A stretch of DNA of 64,000 nt, taken from contig JAMPAT010000002.1 in assembly GCA_023667095.1 (NCBI GenBank), positions 111,097-175,096 of the forward strand. Direction: 5' to 3'. Shown in pieces: positions 9,174-19,096 of the stretch (position 1 is its first letter; every line of letters starts with the position of its first letter). The stretch is from Bacteroidales bacterium (lineage in GTDB: Bacteria > Bacteroidota > Bacteroidia > Bacteroidales > UBA932). Under the pieces are notes generated by a model, which searched no databases, was not told where the DNA came from, and saw nothing but the letters and a program-made list of their open reading frames with translations. The translations under genes were made by a program, and so were the position numbers.

Positions 9174-11405
9174 ATGCACAACAGGTATCTAAAATCATCA
9201 TTGCTGGCCATTGGGCTGTCACTCAGTCTGATGACCGGTGCCCAGGTATGCCCTGTACACAAAGGCAAGGCACAGGGAAAGATAGTACTCACAACAAGGG
9301 AAAGCACAGATTCAACTGCCGCAGCTGTCCTGCAGGATTTCTTCCGGCGCATCAGCGGGGCAAGCCTGCAGGTAATTGACGGGAGCACAATGAAAAAGGC
9401 CCCAGCAAAGGGAGACATCCTGATTGGATGCGGAATGTCCAACAGTGCATTCATCAGCAGCGAAGTGCACGAAGACGGATTCAGGATATGCACCGAAGAC
9501 GGTTTCCTGAGAATCATCGGAGGCAGCGGGAACGGCCCGGTATATGGTGCCATAACCCTGCTTGAACGCTATCTCGGGGTAGACTACTGGGGAGAGAATG
9601 AATACTCCGTCACAAAGTCAGGCGATATCTGCCTTCCGGCAATGGACATCATCGAGAATCCGGCGTTCAGATATCGCCAGAGCCAGTTCTACGGAATGAA
9701 AAACGACCCTACGTACAAGCTGTGGATGCGTCTCGAAGAGCCTTCTGAGGTATTTGCAGGAGGATATTGGGTGCATACCTTCGACAAGCTCCTTCCCTCA
9801 TCTGTCTATGGCAAGGAGCATCCTGAATACTACTCTTTCTTCAACGGGAAGCGTCATCCAGGCAAGGCAAGCCAGTGGTGCCTGTCCAATCCGGAGGTAC
9901 TGGAGATTGTGACAGCAAAACTCGACTCTATATTCAAGGCGAATCCAGGAAAGGACATCATCTCCATAAGCCAGAATGACGGCAATTTCACAAATTGCCA
10001 GTGCGATGCCTGCAAGGCCATAGACGAATACGAAGGTGCACTTTCAGGCTCGGTCATACATTTCCTCAACAAGGTGGCGGAGCGTTTCCCGGACAAGGAG
10101 TTCTCTACCCTCGCCTATCTCTACACCATGAAGCCGCCAAGACATGTGAAGCCGCTCCCGAATGTGAACATAATGCTCTGCGACATTGACTGCGACAGGG
10201 AGGTATCACTTACCGAGAATGCCTCAGGACGCGAATTTGTCGAAGCCATGGAGGGCTGGAGCAGGATTACGGACAATATCTTTGTCTGGGACTACGGAAT
10301 CAATTTCGACAATTACCTTGCACCGTTCCCGAACTTCCATATCCTGCAGGAAAACATCAGGCTATTCAGGAAAAACCATGCGAACATGCATTTCTCCCAG
10401 ATTGCAGGAAGCCGTGGAGGAGACTTCGCGGAGATGCGTACATATCTCGTCTCCAAGCTGATGTGGAATCCGGATGCAGATGTCGATTCACTGATGCAGC
10501 ATTTCATGAAAGGTTACTATGGTCCTGCTGCACCCTATATCTACAGATACACACAGATAATGGAAGGCGCACTCATCGGAAGCGGGAAACGCCTATGGAT
10601 CTACGACTCCCCTATCTCCCACAAGGAGGGAATGCTGAAACCAGAGCTTATGCGCCGCTACAAGGAACTTTTTGACCAGGCCGAACTGGCTGTTGCCAAT
10701 GACAGCACATTCCTGGCAAGGGTACAGAGGACAAGGCTGCCGCTGCTCTACTCAGAGCTTGAGATTGCAAGGAGCAACAGGGAGAAGGACCATGACGACA
10801 TGCTCTGCAAGCTGGACTATTTCGAGCAGCAGGTGAAGAAGTTCAATGTCCCGACCCTGAACGAAAGGAGCAATTCCCCTGTTGACTATTGCAACCTGTT
10901 CAGGAGCAGATATATGCCACGGCAGGAAAAAAGCCTGGCGGCTGATGCACAGGTGAAGTTCCTGGTACAGCCTTCTGGAGGCTATGCGGAACTCGGACAG
11001 ACTGCACTGACAGACGGGCTGTTCGGAGGCTCGACATTCGTCGAGAGCTGGGTCGGCTGGGAAGGATGCGATGCTTCATTCATCATTGACCTCGGGGAGG
11101 TCAGGGAAATATCCTCTGTCGCTACGGATTTCCTTCACCAGCTCGGGGCATGGATTCTGTTGCCGAAAGGTGTAAAATATTCCGTTTCGGCAGACGGAGA
11201 GGAATTTGCCGAAGCAGGTTCATATACCTTGCCGGAAGACAGCACGCCCAAGGTAAAGTTTGTGGAGGTTACACACCATTTCAGTGAAGCCACTCCGGCA
11301 AGATATATAAAGGTTGAAGTCGAGGGGACAAAGACCTGTCCACATTGGCATTACGGTGTCGGTCATCCATGCTGGTTCTTCATTGACGAGGTAACCGTGC
11401 TATAG
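9174..11405 (+). CDS. DUF4838 domain secreted protein, glycoside-hydrolase-like, with C-terminal discoidin-like domain
   Basis: A protein of 743 residues with a signal peptide (MHNRYLKSSLLAIGLSLSLMTGAQ). Residues ~30-150 resemble the alpha-glucuronidase/GH20-type N-terminal domain (VLQDFFRRISGASLQV, then GNGPVYGAITLLERYLGVDYW). The DUF4838 barrel follows, with HPEYYSFFNGKR, WCLSNPEV, SISQNDGNFTNCQCDACKA and VWDYGINFDNYL, a pattern typical of this family. The last ~150 residues look like an F5/8 type C (discoidin) carbohydrate-binding module (FIIDLGEVREISSV, ARYIKVEVEG). The family is common in polysaccharide-utilising Bacteroidetes and its substrate is unknown. It stands alone, with a divergent promoter shared with rlmN. 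Confidence 0.8.
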   Translation: MHNRYLKSSLLAIGLSLSLMTGAQVCPVHKGKAQGKIVLTTRESTDSTAAAVLQDFFRRISGASLQVIDGSTMKKAPAKGDILIGCGMSNSAFISSEVHEDGFRICTEDGFLRIIGGSGNGPVYGAITLLERYLGVDYWGENEYSVTKSGDICLPAMDIIENPAFRYRQSQFYGMKNDPTYKLWMRLEEPSEVFAGGYWVHTFDKLLPSSVYGKEHPEYYSFFNGKRHPGKASQWCLSNPEVLEIVTAKLDSIFKANPGKDIISISQNDGNFTNCQCDACKAIDEYEGALSGSVIHFLNKVAERFPDKEFSTLAYLYTMKPPRHVKPLPNVNIMLCDIDCDREVSLTENASGREFVEAMEGWSRITDNIFVWDYGINFDNYLAPFPNFHILQENIRLFRKNHANMHFSQIAGSRGGDFAEMRTYLVSKLMWNPDADVDSLMQHFMKGYYGPAAPYIYRYTQIMEGALIGSGKRLWIYDSPISHKEGMLKPELMRRYKELFDQAELAVANDSTFLARVQRTRLPLLYSELEIARSNREKDHDDMLCKLDYFEQQVKKFNVPTLNERSNSPVDYCNLFRSRYMPRQEKSLAADAQVKFLVQPSGGYAELGQTALTDGLFGGSTFVESWVGWEGCDASFIIDLGEVREISSVATDFLHQLGAWILLPKGVKYSVSADGEEFAEAGSYTLPEDSTPKVKFVEVTHHFSEATPARYIKVEVEGTKTCPHWHYGVGHPCWFFIDEVTVL

Positions 11406-11781
11406 GTTCCGTAGATGGCATCTCCAAAAATAAACTCGGTTCACCCGATATTTGATGGTTCTCCATTTTTATTGTTCTCCCGTCAGTCCACATGCTGTTT
11501 TTGCCAAACGGCGGGTAACATTGTCCGCCTGGAAAAGCCAGGCATCTGCCTGCTGCGACCGGCACCGCTCCCTGTGTGGCAAGTGCATGCTTTTACTCAC
11601 GGATACCATCAGGAGTGCTGGCTTAGAAGTTGATGTTTTCAGGCGTACTGGAGGTCTGTTGCCCCAGATGATCCAGGTGTGGCGGCAGGATTGGATGGCA
11701 GCCGGCATCCCCGTGGATTCCGGCATATATGCATGGCATGGAGACATTACGGGAATTACGTACAGGTTGCTGAAATTGGGC

Positions 11782-11812
11782 ATTGCAGATTTGCAGTTTT
11801 TTCATAACTTTG
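11782..11812 (+). promoter_or_regulatory. recA promoter (Bacteroidetes type)
   Basis: ATTG at 11782-11785, a 19-bp spacer, then TAACTTTG at 11805-11812, which matches TTTG-N19-21-TAnnTTTG with one change in the -33 box. The recA ATG is 50 bp downstream. The 457-bp gap before recA (11406-11862) otherwise contains only a small 6-bp-stem hairpin near 11527-11543 and no gene I can support. I see no obvious SOS-box palindrome here, but I do not know the local LexA consensus. Confidence 0.65.
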
Positions 11813-11862
11813 TAAGGATTGTGCCGGGTGGCATCATCATTAACTTATTAAATTTTAACATT

Positions 11863-12894
11863 ATGGCTAAAGAAGTTGTAGAGAAGGCCGGTGAGGACAT
11901 GAATGCAGCGAAGCTCAAGGCGCTGCAGGCTACGATTGACAAGATTGAGAAGGATTACGGCAAAGGGACAATCATGAAGCTGGGAGATCAGCCAAAATGG
12001 GAAGTTTCTGTAATTCCAAGCGGCTCAATTGCGCTTGACCATGCCCTTGGAATCGGAGGATATCCAAGAGGAAGGGTAATCGAGATATATGGACCGGAAT
12101 CCAGCGGTAAGACAACCCTGGCTATCCATGCAATCGCCCAGGCACAGAAAGCGGGCGGCATCGCTGCAATAATCGATGCAGAGCATGCGTTCGACAGGAC
12201 ATACGCAAAGAATCTCGGTGTAAACCTCGACACACTGCTGATTTCGCAGCCGGACAACGGTGAGCAGGCACTTGAGATTGCCGACAACCTTATACGCTCC
12301 GGAGCGATTGACATCATCGTAATAGACTCTGTTGCAGCACTTACACCTAAGGCTGAGATTGAGGGCGAAATGGGCGATTCGAAAATGGGTCTCCAGGCAA
12401 GGCTGATGAGCCAGGCACTAAGGAAACTGACCGCAAATATCAGCAAGACCAACACATGCTGCATATTCATCAACCAGCTGCGCGACAAAATCGGTGTCAT
12501 GTTCGGCAACCCGGAGACGACAACCGGAGGAAATGCCCTGAAATTCTATGCGTCTGTACGCGTGGATGTGCGCAGGACGACACAGATCAAGGATGGTGAG
12601 GAAGCTCTCGGAAACAGGACCAGGGTCAAGATTGTGAAGAACAAGATGGCTCCGCCTTTCAAGAAAGCTGAATTTGACATTGTATTCGGCGAGGGCATTT
12701 CCAGGGTAGGTGAAATTATCGACCTCGGAGTTGAGTTTGATGTAATCAAGAAGAGCGGTTCATGGTTCAGCTACGGTGATGCGAAGCTTGCGCAGGGACG
12801 TGAGGCTGTCAAGCAGCTCCTTACCGACAATGTAGAACTTTGCGAGGAGATTGAAGCAAAGATCCGCGAGGAGATTGCCAAGGTCCAGGACTAA
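11863..12894 (+). CDS. recA: recombinase RecA
   Basis: A protein of 343 residues, the usual RecA length. The ATG at 11863 ([21 protein letters not shown]) is chosen over in-frame upstream starts because it gives the family start and follows the promoter. Walker A is GPESSGKT near residue 76, with IIDAEHAFD, Walker B-like [10 protein letters not shown] and the L2 loop region [15 protein letters not shown]. It catalyses strand exchange and co-protease activation of LexA-type repressors. Its modulator recX is in this window on the opposite strand. The gene is followed by a strong terminator and by the palindrome array. Confidence 0.98.
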   Translation: MAKEVVEKAGEDMNAAKLKALQATIDKIEKDYGKGTIMKLGDQPKWEVSVIPSGSIALDHALGIGGYPRGRVIEIYGPESSGKTTLAIHAIAQAQKAGGIAAIIDAEHAFDRTYAKNLGVNLDTLLISQPDNGEQALEIADNLIRSGAIDIIVIDSVAALTPKAEIEGEMGDSKMGLQARLMSQALRKLTANISKTNTCCIFINQLRDKIGVMFGNPETTTGGNALKFYASVRVDVRRTTQIKDGEEALGNRTRVKIVKNKMAPPFKKAEFDIVFGEGISRVGEIIDLGVEFDVIKKSGSWFSYGDAKLAQGREAVKQLLTDNVELCEEIEAKIREEIAKVQD

Positions 12895-12989
12895 GAAACA
12901 GATATTTTTCTAAAAAAGAAAGCGAACCGTTTTGAGGGTACTTGATCTGAAGTATCCAGCAGACAGTCCATACTTCGATATATTGAAAG

Positions 12990-13025
12990 GAGAGCGGCTC
13001 TGGCTTTTGAGCCGCCCTCTTTTTT
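12990..13025 (+). terminator. rho-independent terminator after recA
   Basis: An 11-bp stem (GAGAGCGGCTC with GAGCCGCCCTC, one mismatch) and an 8-nt loop, followed by six T residues. It lies 96 bp after the recA stop. Confidence 0.85.
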
Positions 13026-13129
13026 GTCCGCACTCCTGAAGGAGGCTTTTTTCAAATATTCAATTCTCAGAAAGGAAAAATTCTTTTTTGGTCAACTACT
13101 TTCCTTTTTGCCCGTGGCAGAGATGCCGG

Positions 13130-14858
13130 GAAGTGGAGTATTTTGTATTTCACTGATAAACAACGCATTACCATAGCGCAAAGTTCCGACAGAAGAAAGA
13201 TGCGGCTGTTGGACACGATATCAATTCATAACATATTGAATGTCAGTGTTTTCAAGAACAGGCTTGTGCCAAACAGAAGGTGAATTTTGCTGTTGGGCAC
13301 AGAAGTATTCTGCATTTCACTGAGAAACAGCACATTGCAGAAACACAAAGTTCCCAATGTCACTTTTTTTTTTCGTACATTGGGAACCACCTCAATCAAT
13401 AAAATACTGAATATCTGCAACTTCTGGAGCAAAGATGTGCCAAACAGAAGGTGAATTTTGCCGTTGGACACAAGAATATTTTATACTTCATTGAGAAACA
13501 ACACATTGCAGAAACACAAAGTTCCCAATGGCACTTTTTTCGTACGTTAGGAACCAGAGCTATTGATACTACATTGATTTTCAATATGTTGCAATACAGA
13601 AAGGTTCCCAATGTACATTTTGACAGCACGTTGGGAACCGGAGTATTTTGTACTTCATTGAGAAACAACATATTACAAAAAAGCGAAGTTCCCAATGTCA
13701 CTTTTTTCGTACGTTGGGAACCAGAGCTATTGATACTGCATTGATTTTCAATGCATTGCAAAACAGGAGGGTTCCAAATGTACATTTTGACAGCACGTTG
13801 GGAACAGTAATATTCTGCATTTCACTGAGAAACAACACTTTGCAGAAACACAAAGTTCCCAATGTCACTTTTTTTCGTACATTGGGAACCGGGACTATTG
13901 ATACCACATTGATTTTCAATATGTTGCAAAACAGGAAGGTTACAAATGTACATTTTGACAGCACGTTGGGAACCGGAGTATTTTGTACTTCATTGAGAAA
14001 CAGCGCATTCGCAAAATAGGGCCAAACAGAAGAAAAATACTGCCGTTTGGCACAGCATTAATTCATAACATATTGAATATCAGCATTTTCAAGAACAGGC
14101 TTGTGCCAAACAGAAGATAAATTTTGCCGTTGGGCACAGAAGTATTTTGTATTTCACTGAGAAACAACATATTACAGAAAGACAAAGTTCCCAATGTCAC
14201 TTTTTTTCGTACATTGGGAACCAGAGCAATTGATACTACATTGATTTTCAATGCATTGCAAAACAGGAGGGTTCCAAATGTACATTTTAGCAACACGTTG
14301 GAAACAGTAATATTCTGTATTTCGCTGAGAAACAACACTTTGCAGAAATACAAAGTTCCCAATGTCACTTTTTTTCGTACATTGGGAACCAGAGCAATTG
14401 ATACTACATTGATTTTCAATGCATTGCAAAACAGGAGGGTTCCAAATGTACATTTTAGCAACACGTTGGAAACAGTAATATTCTGTATTTCGCTGAGAAA
14501 CAACACTTTGCAGAAATACAAAGTTCCCAATGTCACTTTTTTTCGTACATTGGGAACCATCGTGTTTCATAATAAGCTGTCAATCAAGTAATTGAAATTC
14601 GACACAGTTCCAAATGTCACATTTTGCGGTACATTGGGAACCTTACCGTTTTATAACAAACTGACAATCATCAGGTTTTAATTTCATTGGGTTCCCAATG
14701 TCATGTTTTTGAGGACATTGGGAACCATTGTCTTCCATAACAGATTATCAATCAAGTAATTGAAATTCAGCACAGTTCCAAATGTCATATCTTTCAGTAT
14801 ATTTGGAAGGATCGTATTTCATAATAAGATAATAATCGCAAATATGCGATTGGCAAAA
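13130..14858. repeat. array of 20 palindromes at an 84-bp pitch (higher-order tandem repeat)
   Basis: Inverted repeats of 34-38 bp with ~11-bp arms recur with left arms at 13183, 13266, 13350, 13437, 13521, 13604, 13688, 13771, 13855, 13939, 14019, 14103, 14187, 14271, 14355, 14439, 14523, 14607, 14691 and 14775. Spacing is 83-84 bp except for one 87 and one 80. Four arm classes are seen: A (GTTCCCAATGT/ACATTGGGAAC), B (GTTCCAAATGT/ACGTTGGGAAC), C (GTGCCAAACAG/CTGTTGGGCAC) and a terminal D class. Inter-palindrome segments (~48 bp) fall into two alternating families, giving a 168-bp higher-order unit, and a third family near the right end. They are shared between units, so this is not a CRISPR. 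A degenerate unit may precede the array at ~13101. Open frames run through it only because 84 is a multiple of three. No coding function is claimed. Confidence 0.9.
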
Positions 14859-14863
14859 TAAAA

Positions 14864-15628
14864 TCATCTATGGAAGAAACGATAACGGAAGCCGATGTAG
14901 GGCTGGGCCATGGTCATGCTTACTGCACTCGCAGCACCATGGCGATATCTGTTGATAAAGCTGTTGTCCGCACCAAGTACAAGTTCAAAGCGATCCCGGA
15001 ACCGGAATCCTACGCCAAAGTCGACCAGCATGTCGAAACGTCTGTGCCGAATGTTTGCAGCATCCAGCTGTGCCTGAATTTCTTTGTCAAGGAGTTGGTC
15101 ATACTGATGTTCCAAATAATCTGTCCATCCATAGTTACATTCTGCATTACCTGAATAGTAGTCGTATCTGCATTCGATATAATGGGGTTCTCTGTACCAC
15201 GAAGATGCATTTATCATGGATTGTGCAGCCAGTCCAACCGAAAGAACCGGACCGGCATAGAGATAGACTGCAAATCTTCCGGGCCTTATCTCAAAATTCC
15301 ATTTGAAATGTACAGGGATATTAATATTATGCATAAGCATCAAGTCTGCAGTATCATACGTATCCTCTATAAATTTATCAAGGACAGCACGGAAAGAATA
15401 GTTGACACCTGGAGCAATATAGAACTTGCCTTTTATATGGAAGTCGTAGTCAAGGCCTATCTAGGCACCAAGGCCATAGGCTTCACTCATATTGAGAGCC
15501 CCATAGGACGCGGACTGTGCGACAGGCATCCCGACATCAAAACGGATTCCCAGCTGGGCCGCCGCCGGAAAGCATGAAACAAGCATGGCCGCAGCAACAG
15601 GGAGCAATGATTCAAACAAGTTTTTCAT
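14864..15628 (-). pseudogene. outer-membrane beta-barrel protein with in-frame amber codon
   Basis: Read from the ATG at 15628, the frame encodes a signal peptide (MKNLFESLLPVAAAMLVSC, then FPAAAQLGI) and barrel strands. It meets TAG at codon 56 (15463-15461) and continues in the same frame for ~198 codons to a stop at 14864. The continuation looks fully coding: KGKFYIAPGVNYSFR, GRFAVYLYAGPVLSVGLAAQ, FDMLVDFGVGFRFRDRFELVLGAD and a terminal aromatic pattern GFRYRFFHR, typical of ~250-residue porin-family (PF13568-like) proteins. The simplest reading is a nonsense mutation; a sequencing error or readthrough are alternatives. A translation restart at 15343 could make a barrel lacking its signal peptide. 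Confidence 0.7.
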
Positions 15629-15649
15629 AAACAGCTAAATTATTAGGCA

Positions 15650-15657
15650 CAAATATA
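15650..15657 (-). promoter_or_regulatory. -7 promoter box for the outer-membrane barrel gene
   Basis: TATATTTG on the minus strand, 22 bp upstream of the ATG at 15628, matches TAnnTTTG. I do not see a clear TTTG at the right distance upstream. Confidence 0.4.
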
Positions 15658-15719
15658 TTAATATTCATGAATAAAACACCATATAATTTCTATCATATAT
15701 TGAGTCACATACAATTTGA

Positions 15720-15751
15720 TTTGAATAATTAATAATATGGATATATCTTTG
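15720..15751 (+). promoter_or_regulatory. pflB promoter (Bacteroidetes type)
   Basis: TTTG at 15720-15723, a 20-bp spacer and TATCTTTG at 15744-15751 form an exact match to TTTG-N19-21-TAnnTTTG, 45 bp before the pflB ATG. Confidence 0.75.
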
Positions 15752-15795
15752 CTGAGTTTTAGAAGAGTAGTGTAATAATAAGACCATTATTGGCC

Positions 15796-18018
15796 ATGAG
15801 TGAAAAATTCAAGAACGGGAAATGGTCCCGCGAAATCAACGTATCAGACTTTGTCTATCAGAACATTACACCATACACAGGTGACGCATCCTTCCTCCAG
15901 GAAGCTACTGAAAGGACAAAAAGGCTATGGAAAATCTGTACTGACGCCCTCGAGGAGGAAAGGAACAACAATGGTGTCAGGTCAATCGATGCAAAAACGA
16001 TTTCAACAATCACCTCCCATGCAGCAGGCTACATTGACAAGGAGCACGAGCTTATAGTCGGTCTCCAGACAGACGAGCTGCTCAGAAGGGCAATCAAGCC
16101 ATTCGGCGGTTGGCATGTGGTTGAAAGGGCATGCAACGAAAACGGTGTACAGCTCGACCCCGAGGTTAAAAAGATATTCACACATTACAGGAAAACCCAT
16201 AACGACGGCGTATTCGACGTCTATCCGGAAGAAATCCGCAGGTTCAGGTCGCTCGGCTTCCTCACAGGACTTCCTGACAACTATTCAAGGGGACGTATCA
16301 TCGGAGACTACAGGAGGCTTGCACTTTATGGAGCAGACAGGCTTATAGAGGCAAAGAAAGCTGATCTTGAAGCAATTAAAAGCCCAATGACTGAGCACAA
16401 CATCAGGCTTCGTGAAGAAGTTGCTGAACAGATCAAGGCCCTCGGCGAAATCAAGACAATGGGAGAATACTACGGTCTTGATCTTGGAAGGCCTGCACTC
16501 AATGCACATGAAGCTGTACAGTGGGTATATATGGCATATCTTGCCGCTGTAAAGGAACAGGATGGAGCCGCAATGTCGCTCGGAAACGTCTCATCATTCC
16601 TTGACATCTATATCCAGTACGACCTTGACCACGGCACTATAGACGAGACATACGCACAGGAGCTCATCGACCAGTTTGTAATGAAGCTCAGGATGGTACG
16701 CCATCTCAGGATGCAGTCCTACAACGACATATTTGCAGGAGACCCTACATGGGTGACAGAGTCTCTCGGAGGACGTTTCAATGACGGCAAGGTGAAAGTC
16801 ACAAAGACTTCGTTCCGTTTCCTCCAGACCCTCTATAACCTCGGACCTGCACCGGAGCCGAACATGACAGTGCTCTGGAGCCCTGAGCTTCCGGAAGGAT
16901 TCAAGGAATACTGCGCAAAAGTATCAATCGACACAAGTTCAGTACAGTACGAGAACGATGACCTTATGAGGGATGTGCGCGGATGCGATGACTACGGTAT
17001 AGCATGCTGCGTGTCATACCAGGCTGTAGGAAAGGCAATCCAGTTCTTCGGAGCAAGGACAAACCTTGCCAAGGGGCTTCTCCTTGCAATCAACGGAGGA
17101 CGTTGTGAGAACACAGGCACACTGATGGTTGAAGGCATTGAGCCGCTCAAGAGCGATATCCTTGACTATGAGGAGATATTGGCAAACTACAAGAAAGTTC
17201 TGCATGAAGTGGCAAGGGTCTATAACGATGCAATGAACATAATCCACTACATGCATGACAAATATGATTATGAGAGGTCGCAGATGGCTTTCATCGACAC
17301 TGATCCTTCAATCAACCTTGCGTATGGTGTAGCAGGACTTTCAATTGCTGCCGACTCACTCTCTGCAATCAAATATGCCAAAGTAACTGCACACCGCAAT
17401 GAGGCAGGCCTTACAGACGGATTCCAGATTGACGGGGAATACCCTTGCTTCGGAAACGATGATGACAGGGTTGACGACATAGCAAAGGACATAGTGAAGT
17501 TCTTCAGCAAGGAACTTTGCAGCCTCCCTATCTACAAGAACGCAATGCCGACGCTGTCTCTCCTGACAATCACCTCAAATGTGATGTACGGAAGCAAGAC
17601 CGGGGCGACTCCGGACGGAAGGGAAAAAGGCGTGGCTTTTGCCCCTGGAGCGAACCCGATGCACGGAAGGGACTGCCATGGTGCAATCGCATCACTCAGT
17701 TCAGTTGCCAAACTTGACTACCATGATGCGATGGACGGTATCAGCAACACATTCTCCATCGTTCCGAAATCTCTCGGTCCGACAGACGAAGACCGCATCG
17801 AGAACCTTATGACCATGATGGACGGATATTTCACAAAGGGCGCACATCACCTCAACGTGAATGTGCTCAACCGTGAGATGCTTGAAGATGCGATGGAGCA
17901 TCCGGAGAATTATCCGCAGCTTACAATCAGGGTCTCGGGATATGCGGTTAACTTCGTTAAGCTTAGCAGGAAGCATCAGCTGGAGGTTATTGCCCGTACA
18001 TTCCACCAGAGCATGTAA
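15796..18018 (+). CDS. pflB: pyruvate formate-lyase (formate C-acetyltransferase)
   Basis: A 740-residue glycyl-radical enzyme, starting at the ATG at 15796 ([16 protein letters not shown]). The catalytic cysteine pair is in [14 protein letters not shown] (Cys404-Cys405), followed by [20 protein letters not shown]. The radical-bearing glycine is Gly715 in [14 protein letters not shown] near the C-terminus. It converts pyruvate and CoA to acetyl-CoA and formate during anaerobic fermentation, and is oxygen-sensitive once activated. Its activase follows 220 bp downstream. Length and motifs match E. coli PflB, so this is pyruvate formate-lyase proper and not a diol dehydratase-type relative. Confidence 0.95.
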   Translation: MSEKFKNGKWSREINVSDFVYQNITPYTGDASFLQEATERTKRLWKICTDALEEERNNNGVRSIDAKTISTITSHAAGYIDKEHELIVGLQTDELLRRAIKPFGGWHVVERACNENGVQLDPEVKKIFTHYRKTHNDGVFDVYPEEIRRFRSLGFLTGLPDNYSRGRIIGDYRRLALYGADRLIEAKKADLEAIKSPMTEHNIRLREEVAEQIKALGEIKTMGEYYGLDLGRPALNAHEAVQWVYMAYLAAVKEQDGAAMSLGNVSSFLDIYIQYDLDHGTIDETYAQELIDQFVMKLRMVRHLRMQSYNDIFAGDPTWVTESLGGRFNDGKVKVTKTSFRFLQTLYNLGPAPEPNMTVLWSPELPEGFKEYCAKVSIDTSSVQYENDDLMRDVRGCDDYGIACCVSYQAVGKAIQFFGARTNLAKGLLLAINGGRCENTGTLMVEGIEPLKSDILDYEEILANYKKVLHEVARVYNDAMNIIHYMHDKYDYERSQMAFIDTDPSINLAYGVAGLSIAADSLSAIKYAKVTAHRNEAGLTDGFQIDGEYPCFGNDDDRVDDIAKDIVKFFSKELCSLPIYKNAMPTLSLLTITSNVMYGSKTGATPDGREKGVAFAPGANPMHGRDCHGAIASLSSVAKLDYHDAMDGISNTFSIVPKSLGPTDEDRIENLMTMMDGYFTKGAHHLNVNVLNREMLEDAMEHPENYPQLTIRVSGYAVNFVKLSRKHQLEVIARTFHQSM

Positions 18019-18184
18019 ATTGACAGGTCAACAAAATAGTCCGGAAAATCATTATTACCCTAATGTCAATTCCGGTTTTCTGGACTTGCAAGACCTGCCA
18101 AGAAATATTATAAATTATGGAAGTTCAAATTGATTGAAATTCCAGTCAATTTGATGGAGATTTGCAAAATAAACATTTAAAAAT

Positions 18185-18213
18185 ATTGATTTTCAATCAT
18201 TCAGAAAATCAAT
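18185..18213 (+). promoter_or_regulatory. inverted repeat upstream of pflA
   Basis: A perfect 10-bp inverted repeat, ATTGATTTTC / GAAAATCAAT, with a 9-nt spacer, ending 25 bp before the pflA ATG. A -7-like TAAATTTG sits at 18221-18228. The half sites resemble TTGAT/ATCAA of CRP/FNR-family operators, but the spacing is not canonical. It could equally be an RNA hairpin between pflB and pflA. The rest of the 220-bp gap shows nothing else. Confidence 0.35.
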
Positions 18214-18238
18214 TATGGTCTAAATTTGAAAGACTGAT

Positions 18239-18967
18239 ATGATAAACGTACATAGCTACGAAAGCATGGGAACTTACGACGGGCCTGGACTGCGGCTCGT
18301 CGTATTTCTTCAAGGATGCCCGTTCAGATGCCTATATTGTGCAAATCCGGACACGATACCGTTTGAAGGCGGCAAGCCGACAGAGGCTGAAGAGATTCTG
18401 AAAAAAGCCGTCAGCCAAAAGCCATTCTTCGGCAGGCGCGGAGGAATAACATTCTCAGGAGGTGAACCGACAGTACAGGCGGAAGCCCTCATCCCTCTCT
18501 GCAAAGAGCTAAAAGAAAATGGCATCCACATCTGTATAGACACAAACGGAGGAGTATGGAACCCTGCCGTAGAGGAACTTTTAGGACTCGTTGACCTTAC
18601 ACTTCTGGATGTCAAACAGTTCAATCAGGAAAGGCATAAGGCTCTGACAGGCAGGGGAAACAGCCGGACATTGTCAACTGCAGCATGGATGGAGGGACAC
18701 GGCAAGCCATTCTGGCTGAGATATGTCCTCGTCCCTGGCTACAGCGACTTCGAGGCTGACATACGCGCCCTCGGAGAGCATTTCAAGGACTACAGGATGC
18801 TGCAACGTGTAGAAATATTGCCATATCACACCCTCGGTGTCAACAAATATGAGACCCTCGGCAAGGAATATATGCTGAAAGACGTCCCGCTCAACACTCC
18901 ACAGCAACTCATGAATGCCAAGGCGATATTCGCGGAATATTTCGGTGACAAGGCGGTGGTGAACTGA
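18239..18967 (+). CDS. pflA: pyruvate formate-lyase activating enzyme
   Basis: A 242-residue radical-SAM protein. It begins MINVHSYESMGTYDGPGLR and carries CPFRCLYCANPDT, the CxxxCxxC cluster-binding motif, near residue 30, then TFSGGEPTVQ, DTNGGVWNPAV and LLDVKQF, all PflA signatures. It abstracts hydrogen from the glycine of PflB to create the glycyl radical, using S-adenosylmethionine. It sits directly after pflB and acts on it in the cytoplasm. Confidence 0.95.
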   Translation: MINVHSYESMGTYDGPGLRLVVFLQGCPFRCLYCANPDTIPFEGGKPTEAEEILKKAVSQKPFFGRRGGITFSGGEPTVQAEALIPLCKELKENGIHICIDTNGGVWNPAVEELLGLVDLTLLDVKQFNQERHKALTGRGNSRTLSTAAWMEGHGKPFWLRYVLVPGYSDFEADIRALGEHFKDYRMLQRVEILPYHTLGVNKYETLGKEYMLKDVPLNTPQQLMNAKAIFAEYFGDKAVVN

Positions 18968-19096
18968 GTATCCAAGCATGAGTGCGCATGTACTGACGCA
19001 TCAGATGGAGCAGCTTAGCAAGCGCAATTTGCCAAGATTTTTGAGAAGCTGTTTGCCAAACTATTTGAGAGAAGTAAAGCTATTTGAGCGAAGTAG

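Noticed and set aside
11527..11543. A terminator after the DUF4838 gene
   Set aside because: The 6-bp stem (GCCTGG/CCAGGC) has no T run and is too weak to call.
11452..11862. An N-terminal extension of RecA
   Set aside because: The frame is open upstream, but the added 137 residues are Cys/His-rich nonsense, the promoter lies inside this stretch, and the ATG at 11863 gives a standard RecA.
13451..14591. Several overlapping open frames of 80-165 codons on both strands inside the palindrome array
   Set aside because: They exist because the 84-bp period is divisible by three and the repeats lack stops in several frames. The proteins are reiterations (VPNVTFFRTLGT) with no starts, ribosome sites or domain features.
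13130..14858. A CRISPR array
   Set aside because: The regularly spaced palindromes might suggest one, but the ~48-bp connectors are shared and fall into families, the palindromes themselves vary, and there are no cas genes.
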